Origin: Larix sibirica
Lineage: Eukaryota > Streptophyta > Pinopsida > Pinales > Pinaceae
Reading direction: 5' to 3'
Assembly (NCBI GenBank): GCA_004151065.3
Contig: NWUY0300019337.1
Coordinates: forward strand, 11,797-24,740
Length of the DNA: 12,944 nucleotides
Under the pieces are notes generated by a model. The model was not told the origin of the DNA. It did no database searches and was given only the letters and a program-made list of their open reading frames with translations. How positions within the stretch are numbered: position 1 is the stretch's first letter; the number at the start of each line of letters is the position of its first letter. Shown piece by piece: positions 1 to 8,190 of this stretch. The translations under genes and the position numbers were made by a program.

Positions 1-366
1 GTCGAATGGGTTTGTGTCAACAATTCCCTAGTATCCAATATTGCTTTCAACTAGATCCAAATGTATTCTTCCTCATCAAGTTTTGGTAACTTGGACCACA
101 CTTTACAATTGGATCCCGCAACCTCTTTGAGGCAAGACAAATTAAAGACCAAATGAATCATGAAGTAATCTATCATAGCGAGCTTGTAGGCTTCATGTCC
201 AACACAATATATGATATTGTAGGGTCCATAGAACTTTAGGATAGTTTCTATTGGAGGTTATTTTTTATTCATGCATGTTTATAAGGTTGAAGTCAAAGAA
301 CCAACTTATCCCATTCTACAAATGAACACTCAGAGAAATGTTTATTCTGTTGTTTTTGAGCCATAA
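1..366 (-). pseudogene. Ty3/gypsy integrase C-terminal region, decayed and partial
   Basis: Translated on the minus strand with frame changes, this stretch gives pieces typical of the region after the integrase core of plant chromovirus-like elements. A FYGPY motif (the conserved K-F-Y-G-P-Y block) is followed by EAYKLA, a VFNLSCLK motif (normally VFHVSCLK), then KLPKLDEEEYIW and a piece like AILDTRE. These pieces precede the chromodomain when one is present. The segment contains in-frame stops (a TGA after LVL, a TAG after YIWI) and at least one frameshift. Position 1 cuts the element, so the 3' end, polypurine tract and 3' LTR lie outside. Function in a live element would be binding of DNA or chromatin by integrase; none is expected here. 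Confidence 0.8.
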
Positions 367-954
367 TCAAATTATTCTTAGTGTGTGGAGAATAGCTTCT
401 TTTGTGCAAAGTGTGTTATCCACTACATGGACCTTGGAAATGCTACGTAAATAGGAAACCATAGATGATGGATTTTGGCCATATATTGCTTCACACATAG
501 TCATTTTGGTATCTCCATGATAAGTGGGATTATACCACCATTCTATAAGAGGAATCCATCGTTCCCATTGGTGCATATTTTCCAAAGTTAATATTCTCAA
601 ATGGATACCCTAAATTTGTGGGTGATAGGTCATGCTGAGTTTCAAATGGATACCCTAAATTTTAAATGTCTCTTTCCAAAAGTTTATTGTGAATCTAGGG
701 TGTCGATTAGATAAAATGGAAGTTGGCATGCCATGTAACTTAAGAATTTGATCCATAAAAACTTGGGAAACTAATGATGATATAAAAGGGTGTGATAAAG
801 AACAAAAGTGAGCATATTTTGAAAGATGATAAATCACCACCATGATGACTAATTTACTACTATCTCTAGGAATCCCCACTATAAAATACATAGAGATATC
901 AATCCAGATATGGACCAAAATTAGAAGTGGTTCCAAGGCCCCTGGCGACTTCAT
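367..954 (-). pseudogene. Ty3/gypsy integrase catalytic core, inactivated
   Basis: One reading frame runs through the whole segment, interrupted by TAG at 655-657 and TAG at 610-612. It opens with MKSPGALEPL and continues with W-I-D-I-S-M, which holds the first catalytic Asp at residue 19. It then has LSKYAHFC, a QVFMDQILKLHGMP block and S-N-R-H-P. The usual SDRDP is therefore changed to SNRHP at residues 82-86, which removes the second catalytic Asp. The third catalytic residue (Glu of the YHPQTDGQTE block) is absent: the frame keeps TYHPQ and then enters a repeated segment. Downstream the family pattern resumes with MHQWERWIPLIEWWYN, TKMT, EAIYGQ and SYLRS. A live protein would join retroelement cDNA to host DNA in the nucleus; this copy cannot. 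Confidence 0.92.
597..662. repeat. 21-bp direct repeat inside the integrase pseudogene
   Basis: The 21 bases at 597-617 are repeated exactly at 642-662, an offset of 45 bp or 15 codons, so the coding frame is kept. The second copy, in element reading order, sits exactly where the TDGQTE catalytic block and the following helix should be. This looks like a template switch or replication slip combined with a deletion. Confidence 0.9.
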
Positions 955-1306
955 TGTTTCTCCCTTGTGTCATTGGAAAGTTTTGTGGGCCACAACAAAG
1001 TTGGATGTCTATTTTAATGCCTTCCTAGATGAATGAAACATTAATAATTTCATAGGTTTTATGAAACCCCCAGTGACCTGCTATGCATTATGAATGTAAC
1101 TCCTCTAATATTCATTGTGTTAAGACCGAATTCAGTGCCAAAAAAATGTGCTCCTTATATTGCAATATATATTGGTTTAATGTGTAGCTGGTATGAGGGT
1201 TCAACCTTTGGATGAGTTTCACTATGGTTCCATTTTTCATTCATTCTTTATACACTTCCTCAATCCAACTTGGAACTGGTAAGGATAATGCAAATAAGGA
1301 TCCCTA
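955..1306 (-). pseudogene. Ty3/gypsy RNase H-integrase linker and integrase N-terminal zinc-finger region, decayed
   Basis: With frame changes the minus strand gives PVPSWIEEV, then TIVKLIQRL, a SYTLNQYILQYKEHIFL block and ILEELHS. Next comes AGHWGFHKTYE, which corresponds to the AGHSGFxKTYxR segment holding the second His of the integrase HHCC zinc finger. The two Cys that should follow near the QRN/QRHKG block are blurred by frameshifts between about 960 and 1010. Stops interrupt the reading in several places. The order (after RNase H, before the integrase core) agrees with the family. Confidence 0.75.
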
Positions 1307-1690
1307 CTACTCAAATTCCCAATAAACTACATCAACCTCCAGATTTTCTCTACCCTTTTTATATACAATCTCATTATCATATGCCAACATCTTAGTAGCC
1401 CACTTATTTTTCTCTGGTGATGAAAACCTTTGTTCAAATAAATATTTTAAACTATGATTGTCAATATTGATTTATAAACACCTCCCTATTAAATATAGGT
1501 GCCATGTGACACCTATGTGAAGGATTGCCATTATCTCTTTTTCATATTTAGATTTTCCCAAATTTTGATCACATAATTTATTACTAGTGAAAGTCAAAGG
1601 GCATCCTTCTTGCCTCAATACGACTACAACATCTCTACATAAGGAATCACATTCTAAGACAAAAATCTTAGTGCTTAGAGCCACTATAAC
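1307..1690 (-). pseudogene. Ty3/gypsy reverse transcriptase RNase H domain, inactivated
   Basis: The frame shows IFVLECD (first catalytic Asp), RQEGCPLTFTSNKL, LGKSKYEKEIMAILH (catalytic Glu) and LIGRCL. A TAA stop at 1472-1474 follows. The same frame then continues for 54 more codons with INIDNHSLKYLFEQR (third catalytic Asp), KWATKMLAYDNEIVYKKGRE and a degenerate form of the usual ADALSR end, stopping at TAG 1307-1309. The domain is thus nearly full length and broken mainly by a single stop. RNase H degrades the RNA strand of the RNA-DNA hybrid during reverse transcription. The reverse transcriptase palm that should precede it (GFLGLTGYYR-type block) is missing, which marks a deletion boundary near 1690. 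Confidence 0.93.
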
Positions 1691-1998
1691 AATAATATGG
1701 TCATCAGATGATCTACAGATGGTTTTAGGTTTCCTAGGGGACTTTTGATATACTTGAGGGTAGGTGGAAGTGATATTTTGTATGCAGGTGGTGTCAAATG
1801 TAGTTATACTCTAAGGAGTACCATAAGGATTATAAGGGTGTCTAAGAAAGTCAAATATCTTGTATTTCTTGCATGTAGTCTTCCTCAATAATAGTTTTAC
1901 CCTCCAAATGATAGATCTTTAAGTTATTTAAAGACGGCGGTACACATCTCTAGCTTAAAAAGATATGCAAATTTTTGGAGGTGTAGGCTTAATAAAGT
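1690..1998 (-). pseudogene. Possible leader/gag remnant of the same element, fused in frame to RNase H
   Basis: Reading on the minus strand, an open frame of 112 codons runs from 1810 to 1475, straight into the RNase H domain. Its upstream part, about 42 codons, is rich in Pro, Thr, Ser and Tyr. It contains TFDTTCIQNITSTYPQVYQK followed by a basic SPRKPK stretch, and is unlike any reverse transcriptase block. A TAG at 1811-1813 closes it upstream, and before that the same composition continues (RHPYNPYGTP). Its place between a primer-binding-site candidate and pol suggests 5' untranslated leader or gag. The gag assignment is inferred from position and composition only; no capsid motif or zinc knuckle is visible. 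Confidence 0.35.
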
Positions 1999-2010
1999 GC
2001 TCTAATAGTG
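1999..2010 (-). other. Weak primer-binding-site candidate (initiator tRNA-Met type)
   Basis: The minus strand reads CACTATTAGAGC, against the common plant LTR-element primer binding site TGGTATCAGAGC, with 8 of 12 matches. It lies downstream, in element direction, of an LTR-like promoter region and upstream of the gag/RNase H remnants. Such a short, imperfect match could be chance; the position is what makes it worth recording. Confidence 0.25.
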
Positions 2011-2450
2011 TTTCAAAAAACCCTTAAACTTAAAAAAGGATATATGGAGATTTATGATTCAAAAAACCAAAAATTATAGTGCAAAATAATTAAATACAAG
2101 ACAATAGAGAAGATATGTTGTAGAATAAACCATTGTATTATGATAATATAATAGAAAGCAATGTTCAATCACCTCTTAAGGTTGGGTTACCTTTCGCTTG
2201 AGCCAATATCCAATTACAACAATACCTATCAAAACAATCCATAGCCTCTGATTTCTTTAAATAGACTTCCAATAGCCAAAACCCTAACTACTTATGTCCC
2301 ATAACTAATGAGTACCGACTACCTAGTGGAATTTAATTAATAGAGAGACCCATTTTACATTAATTAACTGTCCACTAATATCTCCTCGACCTTATGCAAA
2401 GGATATGGTTGCATACATTACTTGACTAACTCTTATGTAGCCTAAAGTAA
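2011..2450 (-). other. LTR-like R/U5 and promoter-proximal region
   Basis: On the minus strand this stretch has the layout of the 3' half of a plant LTR. A TATA-like box (2255-2265) is followed by a short leader, then an AT-rich, T-rich tract with TTGTATTTAATT-like and polyadenylation-region-like sequence, then the primer-binding-site candidate. No coding potential is seen on either strand. LTR identity is inferred from layout; the exact ends are not determined. Confidence 0.4.
2255..2265 (-). promoter_or_regulatory. TATA-like box of the putative LTR
   Basis: The minus strand reads TCTATTTAAAG in a less AT-rich surrounding. It sits about 220 bp downstream, in element direction, of the last array unit and about 245 bp upstream of the primer-binding-site candidate. 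In a live element it would drive the genomic RNA toward lower coordinates. Confidence 0.3.
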
Positions 2451-2481
2451 GGGGGTTCAAGGTAGGATCCTAACTTTAGGG

Positions 2482-2499
2482 AAGGGTCAATTGACCCTT
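2482..2499. repeat. Perfect 18-bp palindrome, reference core of the array
   Basis: AAGGGTCAATTGACCCTT equals its own reverse complement. It is the cleanest core in the array and was used as the reference for numbering arm positions 1-18 in the other units. Confidence 0.95.
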
Positions 2500-3309
2500 A
2501 AGCATATTATTCTTATTGAGGGGATTAAAAAGAAGGGTTAGTTATCCCTTCCTCCATTATATTATTATTTTTGAGGGGAACCCAAGGAAGGGATGGTCAA
2601 CCTTTCCTCCAACATAATAGTCCCATTGATGGTGAGCTAAGGGAAGGGTCAACCAATCCTTCCTCCAAAAAGGAATTCTCCTCAAGGGAGGGGCTGGGGA
2701 GGGGTCAACTAAGCTTTCCTTGAGCATTTTCTTTTCATTAAGGGGATCTTAGGGAATGGTCAATCAACCCTCTCTCTTTCATATTATCCTAGTTAAGGGG
2801 AGATGAATAAAGGTTCAATCAAACCTTTCTCTAGTAAAATATTCTCGTTAAGAGGGATATTGTCAAAGGGTCAGTTGAACCTTAAACAACCACAATATTC
2901 TCTTCAAGGGTGATCCTAGGAAAGGGTAAACCAACCCTTACTTAACCATAATATTATCATCTATGGAATCTCACGGAAGGGTTGATATACCCTTCCTTAG
3001 CATATTATTCTTGTTAAGGAGGATCATGAAAAGGGGTCGATCAACCCTTCCTCTAAATTAGCAGTCTCGTTGAGGGGGATCCCATGAAACGTTCAATTGG
3101 CCCTTCCTCGAGCATAGTATTCACATAAACTAGGATCCCAGGGAATGGAAAATCGACCCTTCATTGAGCATAGATTTATTATCAATGGGTATCCTAGGGA
3201 AGGATGGGGTGACCCTTCCTCTAACACAATATTATGTTTGAGGGATATCCCATGGAAAGGTTAGTTGAACCATCCTCCAACATAGTATTCTCATCAAGGG
3301 GTATCCCAA

Positions 3310-3331
3310 GGAAGGATTGATCAATCTTTCC
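3310..3331. repeat. 22-bp inverted repeat with compensated arms
   Basis: This core has two 11-base arms with no loop and a single G-T pair. Relative to the first unit, arm position 5 changed from G to A while its partner, position 14, changed from C to T; position 7 changed from C to T while its partner, position 12, changed from G to A. Pairing is kept although both arms differ from the reference. Confidence 0.85.
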
Positions 3332-4040
3332 TCAGGCATAGTATTTGGGGTGACATAGATTCTAGGGAATGGTTAGTTAACCCTTCCTTGAGAATAATAT
3401 TATTTTTAAGGGTGAGCCCCAGGAAGGGTCAATTGATCCTACTCTATAATTATTTTCCCACTAAGGGTATTTATGGGAAGGGTAAGCTAACCCTTCATCT
3501 ATATTAGCTTCCGCATCTAAGGGAAACCAAGGAAAATTTCTAGATGACCCTTACTTTATATTGATTTGTCATTGAGAGGAGCCTGGGAAAGGGCTAGCTA
3601 ACCCTTAATCCATATTTGTATTCTCATTTAGGGGGATCACTAGGAAGGGTTGATTGACCCTTCCACTATATTAGATTCTTCATCGAGGGGCCTCGATGGA
3701 GTGCTGGCTTAGTCTTTTTCCCACATAGTCTTCTTGTCAAGGGGGAACATAATATGTGTGTAGACAAGGATCCTAGGGAAGGGTTGGTCAACCCTTTCTC
3801 GGGCGTAGTATTATTGTCAAGGGAAATCTCCGGGAAAGGTCGACCAAACCTTCATCTATATTACAATTCTTATCAAGGTGGCCCTTCCCCTTAATTATAT
3901 TTTTATTGAGGGAATCTCAATGAAGGGTCTATTCGGACAATTATTCAAGTATAATATTCATGTTGATAATGGTTCATGTGAAGGTTCGATTGACCCTTTA
4001 TTAAGCAAAATATTCCTATGAAAGGGGAGTTGTTGACCCA

Positions 4041-5037
4041 AAAATATACATTGGTCTCAACATGATGTTTCATGATTCCATCTTCCCAAATTAGTAGGAT
4101 GGTTTCTCCAAGAATACTTCTTAAACTTCATCACAACTTGAAGAAAGTGGTAGCATTCATTGTCATATGACTCTTTCCTTGTTAAATAGTATCATAGGTT
4201 TCATGTTTTGAGTATTCCAGCCACATAGTGACCTATCATACAATATCAGAGTATCAGTCATCATTTTCAAGTCACATGGTTTCAATCCAAGTTAGTTCAA
4301 GGTTCAAGTTTCACTTTGGTCAAGGCCACCATTGTCTAGTTGGGTTAGTAGGATAAATGGATTTCAAAGTTATAGTATTGTCTATCCTACTATCATCCAT
4401 GAGAAAACTTAATGGAATCCATAAAATCCATAACACCAAATTTTTTCCTGTTGGAACTCAATTAGGTCCAATCCAACCTTGTTTAGCTTGTTTCAGGACC
4501 AAACACATTTTTCATTAAATTTTTAAAAAGTTGTTTTAAGGACATCACCATAATTGAGCTTTTTGGCTATTTTGAATTTATAAATCGAAGTTCTAAAACC
4601 CTCCCATATTAGTATTCCCAATGTCAATGCTAAAATTTTTATATTTCATGAGTAAACCTAGTTTGCAAAAATTTCAACATTGGCCCCATTCACTGATCAC
4701 TATATAGGTCCCATCTAAGCATGATCATTCACATAAGCTAAAATTAGTTTTGTTCGTATTTTATAACATACAATAGTTTTACACTATAGGTTCTTGGATA
4801 TTACTTCCAACAAGCCATCATATTTTTCGATTCTAAATTCGTATGCTTGGCCTATAAAGGATGCATGTTGAAAATATCCAAGATGTCCAAATTCCAATGC
4901 CATGTCTTAATCTGATTCTATTCAAAATATGATCCCCAAAAAAATCACGCTTAAAGGTAATGTAGAGAATTTTGATGCCTTTATGATGGTATATCATATG
5001 TTAGGTTTTTACCCTTGGTTGTTGTGAAAATATCTAT
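4041..5037. other. No recognisable gene
   Basis: This is AT-rich sequence following the array. Both strands are closed by frequent stops and I recognise no repeat family. The first 20 or so bases may be the outer end of the putative LTR. The rest may be host intergenic DNA or a further unrecognised element. Confidence 0.5.
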
Positions 5038-5458
5038 TTATATGTTACAAATAAAAAAATTAGAGATTTCTTGTTGTATATCAATCCAATATCTTTCCAA
5101 GTATACTTCCTTTTCTCCATTCTGACATCTTATGACCCAATTATAGTTGTTGTAAAATTCTATATGGGTTATGAGAGCATGCTCTTTGCAGCTTAGATGG
5201 TACAATTTCAAGTCAGTGGAAAAACTATCTAGAAAATACAAGGAAATGTTCCAGGAACACATCATTGAATATCTCTTTAATATGTTTCAAATAGTGCTTC
5301 ATTTTCCTTAAATAGATGTCATATAGTAAATATGAAAACCTTTTCAAGTTTGAGTACCTTGCGGGCCCCACCATAAAATTAGTGTTAAAGGTAGAACTCT
5401 TCGGGAAAGATTGAGGGCATATATGCATAGGATCAATTTCCCAATGGTGTAACATCAA
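5038..5458 (-). pseudogene. Decayed reading region of unknown origin
   Basis: Two overlapping minus-strand frames, 5458-5225 and 5265-5038, together span about 140 codons. The first contains FMVGPARYSNLKRFSYLL and a DIYLRKMKHYLKHIKEIFND stretch; the second contains HALITHIEFYNN and GEKEVYLERYWIDIQQEI. The composition, with charged and aromatic residues in helix-like spacing, looks more protein-like than the surrounding sequence. The overlap at 5225-5265 would be explained by one frameshift. I do not recognise a family, and chance open frames in AT-rich DNA remain possible. Confidence 0.25.
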
Positions 5459-7139
5459 TGGGCTTGTTTATACCTTTCCAATGGTGTTCTCCACACCTCA
5501 TTATGAATCCATCTAAATTGGATCCATTCTCGATCCTCTCTTATCAAAATCCTCTAAAAGGTCAACACTGTTAACTTTACACATACATAGATAAAATAAA
5601 TAAACAAAGACATAAATTACAAGAGGATACATGCATTCTTAACTTGAAAAAAAACAAAAAAATAAAGGAAACAATCAAAACATAAATAAGAACAAAACTT
5701 CTCCCTCTCCTTATGTAAGGTTTCATTTGCAATTTGTAGGTTGGGAGAGAGGGTATTTGATTTCTAGTTCATAGGAAATTCTAAGTTGCAGCATGAAGAT
5801 GATTCCATTAATACAATAAGTTGTGCTCAAATATTTCTCTATTTTTGGTTCCATTGTTTTTCATGTTGGTCTAACATTTAGTTATCGTTGAAAAGCCACT
5901 AGATTGGGTGGTTTCCATGAATGGATTATGTTCTAGGTTTGACTATTTTGGTGTTGGAATAATTTTAGCATTGTTTGAATCTTAGTTAAAGGCTGAATTT
6001 GCGATGGTGTGAATTATTTTATTTTGGTTCAATTAAGTAAACATATTGTAAGAGGGAGAGAATTTAAATCCCTCTTAGGCACTAGGTCCAATCTGGTTGG
6101 CCCTCTTGAAAATTTCAAAACTTATAGTTTTTTTTGGATATCCTAAGTAAGAAAGAAAACTATTTATTTTGGGATTCATGGGTTTGGAACCCATAAAATT
6201 CGCTCTCCATGTTATTCCCCTCAGTATGGTCCTCCACATATCCATCCAAACTCCATCCATTACCAATGTCCTCCATTAAATGTGGATAAATACTCAATTT
6301 TAATTTCATATGGTTTATATTATCTCATGGTTGTAAGACCTAAGAGTTATATGTGGTGGCCATCCATTTGAAAATCAAAATATATATGGTGCTTGTAACA
6401 AGTATAATCAAAGTTTGTTTCATATGCATATATTGTGGCATAATGTCTCTCTCTACACTTTTCTTTTAAGCTTCCATCCAATATCTTCCCATCCATTTCC
6501 ACCATCCTCCAAGAGTGGCGCCTTTATCATTCTCCACTGGAACTAATAATAATAATGAAATAAATTTTTTCCAAAGCTTCCATGGGAGGCCAAGTTTATT
6601 AGTCCCTACCTACGGGACTATTAACAATCAATTTGCATCAATTTTCTCATTATTCAACTTTAATGACCTCCTATTTTACCGATGTCTTCAAATTTTTACA
6701 CTTCTTTGTAGTTCATCTTTATGATAAAATTTTATCATTGCAACTTCTGTCCATATACTCAGTTTGAGATCGTATTGGCAGGTTTTTTCGAAATCTCCTC
6801 ATGTTTTCCAATTTCTTTATTTATATTCTCTTTGTTTCTCCTTGTTTGGCATAAGTGTTTCCTAGAAAATTCTTTTAAAATTGAATGATATGCTTCCTCT
6901 AACAATAGGAATGAACACAACTCTTGACGTGATATACCTTCACCATCACCACCTCTCTACCTATATTTACTACTGCTAGTAGCTTCACCTACTAGCTACA
7001 TGACTGCATTGCGCATTTGACAATTCCTCCTAGCCTATCTTGACCACCTATCCTATTCAGAAAATTGGAATATATATATCTTGATTGCCTAGCCTATTCC
7101 AAAAACTAGAGTGACTATAGTAGTATTCACACATGTGCC
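5459..7139. other. No recognisable gene
   Basis: This is AT-rich intergenic sequence. Open frames of 63 codons (6266-6075, minus) and 69 codons (6515-6724, plus) occur, but neither shows a family motif or protein-like context. A short A-rich stretch lies at about 5630-5700. I see no tandem array or terminal inverted repeat. Confidence 0.5.
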
Positions 7140-8190
7140 TTAGGTAGTATGGGCCTTTGAGTTTGAAATCTTTTAGTAGCAAATGCAAATCTTGGATGGA
7201 CAATGTGCCAACTATCTTAACTATTAGAGCAGCATTAGAGCTCGCTACGACTTTGATTATGATTATGCAGACCTAAAGAAGATGGAGACATGCTAATATT
7301 GTTAGCTTTGTAAAGATTTGCAAAATATTAGTAAAAAATATGTGCAAATATGTTTATTGGATTGTGCATTGTGTGTTGTTGTATTAGATTAAACTCTTTT
7401 TATGTTAAAATTATAGGTTTTAGAGTGGAGGAAGGTTGGTGATTCTATGTTTTTATGTTCTACTTTAGATATATAGGCATAATGTGCAGAAGAAAGGGTA
7501 GAATAGGTCACAGATAGATAGGTACCAGAGCCATAGGTAGCTAGATAAGAAATACCATATTTCCCATCATCCTAACCACCAAAAAATGAGTATCCCTAGG
7601 TCCAAATTTGTACCTTTGTGATCAAGAGCCAATATTAGTAGCATTGAAAGGAAAATCAACGACACCCAACAAAACCAGTGAATGAACTAGTTCATTATTT
7701 TGAATCATCAATACTAGTAGTTCTAGGTGTAGATGAAGCAACATATCATAGATGTGATCCAATTGATCCATAAGTTGTAGTTACAGTCCCATAAGCAGGA
7801 GAAGTAGAGATAGATGTAGAGACATATCTATATCCATATCTAGATGCATCATATCAATATCCAATCCCATCTTATTAATACCTAAAGCATTCAAGCTTGT
7901 TCCATATTATATACCACAACTAACACCATATCCAAAGGCTAACACCATATCCAAAGGCTACAAAGGCATAGGTAGTAGAGTCAACATATCGAGTACTAGA
8001 TCCTTAACCTATAACATCATTATACGAGCTACCGACATATCCATACCTATAACTATATGCTACCCAAATCCAAAAGTATACATTTACTTGGTTTCATTTA
8101 TAGATCTATCTCTAGATCCAACCATTGATCTAGTTAAAGATCCATACCTAAAAGCAAGGGCAAGGGCAAGGAAAGAGATAGGGATCTAAG
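7140..8190 (+). pseudogene. Decayed Tyr/Pro-rich coding region of unknown family
   Basis: A plus-strand frame from 7651 to 7878 reads NELVHYFESS, VDEATYHRCDPIDP, VEIDVETYLYPYLDASYQYP and IPSY, broken by TAA at 7771, 7792 and 7876. A second frame takes over at 7881 (LVPYYIPQLTPYPKA). A 19-bp tandem duplication then shifts it, and after one copy the reading resumes to 8103 with VVESTYRVLDP, ITSLYELPTYPYL and YTFTWFHL, broken by TAG at 7969, TAA at 8005 and TAA at 8050. A basic KSKGKGKERDRDLRS tail appears near 8150-8190. Further upstream, a piece with ARYDFDYDYADLKKMETC lies near 7240-7292. All the stops in 7651-8103 are TAA or TAG, as expected from C-to-T change of Gln codons. The family is not recognised; a transposon-derived protein is the likeliest source. 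Confidence 0.4.
7921..7958. repeat. 19-bp tandem duplication
   Basis: TAACACCATATCCAAAGGC occurs twice back to back, at 7921-7939 and 7940-7958, with no mismatch. Nineteen is not a multiple of three, so the duplication changes the reading frame of the decayed coding region it lies in. Exact identity suggests it is younger than the surrounding decay. Confidence 0.95.

Larger units (their letters stand above)
2448..4040. repeat. Degenerate minisatellite of about 28-29 units, each with a near-loopless inverted repeat
   Basis: Units repeat every 51-58 bp, mostly 54-57. Each has a palindromic core near AAGGGTCAATTGACCCTT (often flanked GG...CC), an AT-rich spacer with ATAATATT, and a block near TTGAGGGGATCCCAGG or ATCCTAGGG. 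Core starts read by eye: 2482, 2533, 2588, 2644, 2700, 2755, 2810, 2866, 2922, 2977, 3031, 3088, 3143, 3200, 3256, 3312, 3368, 3424, 3478, 3533, 3589, 3645, about 3697 (very degenerate), 3779, 3835, about 3875 (shortened), 3923, 3981 and 4022. A partial unit may precede the first, at 2448. Units differ from each other at many positions, so the array is old. Both strands read almost alike because the core is self-complementary. No coding frame runs through it. Confidence 0.95.
1..4061 (-). mobile_element. Decayed Ty3/gypsy LTR retrotransposon, internally deleted, running off the left edge
   Basis: This entry groups the minus-strand parts described separately below. Reading from right to left they are an LTR-like stretch with a tandem array (about 4040-2011), a weak primer binding site, a short leader/gag remnant, RNase H, integrase, and an integrase C-terminal region. 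The RNase H-then-integrase order is the Ty3/gypsy order; in Ty1/copia the integrase precedes reverse transcriptase. Only about 300 bp separate the primer-binding-site candidate from RNase H, so most of gag, the protease and the reverse transcriptase are missing. The pol part is certain from its motifs. The assignment of 2011-4061 as this element's 5' LTR is an inference, because neither a TG...CA pair nor a target-site duplication could be fixed; a TG near 4061 is one candidate left end. Confidence 0.6.

Noticed and set aside
842-1036. Plus-strand open frame of 64 codons
   Set aside because: It lies opposite the gypsy integrase, whose minus-strand motifs are unmistakable; the plus-strand product has no family features.
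2280-2295. AAACCCTAA-like sequence as an interstitial telomere repeat
   Set aside because: CAAAACCCTAACTA occurs only once and is not repeated; a single match is not meaningful.
2448-4040. CRISPR-like array
   Set aside because: Units are degenerate, spacers are themselves repeated and related, there are no cas genes, and the context is plant retroelement DNA; it is a minisatellite.
2448-4040. Centromeric or telomeric satellite
   Set aside because: The unit is far shorter than usual plant centromere monomers, no TTTAGGG-type telomere repeat is present, and the array is only 1.6 kb long beside LTR-like sequence.
6075-6266. Minus-strand open frame of 63 codons
   Set aside because: No recognisable motif, no neighbouring coding evidence; a length expected by chance in this composition.
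6515-6724. Plus-strand open frame of 69 codons
   Set aside because: Low-complexity Asn/Phe/Ser-rich product ending in a hydrophobic tail, no homologue recognised and no gene signals nearby; treated as chance.
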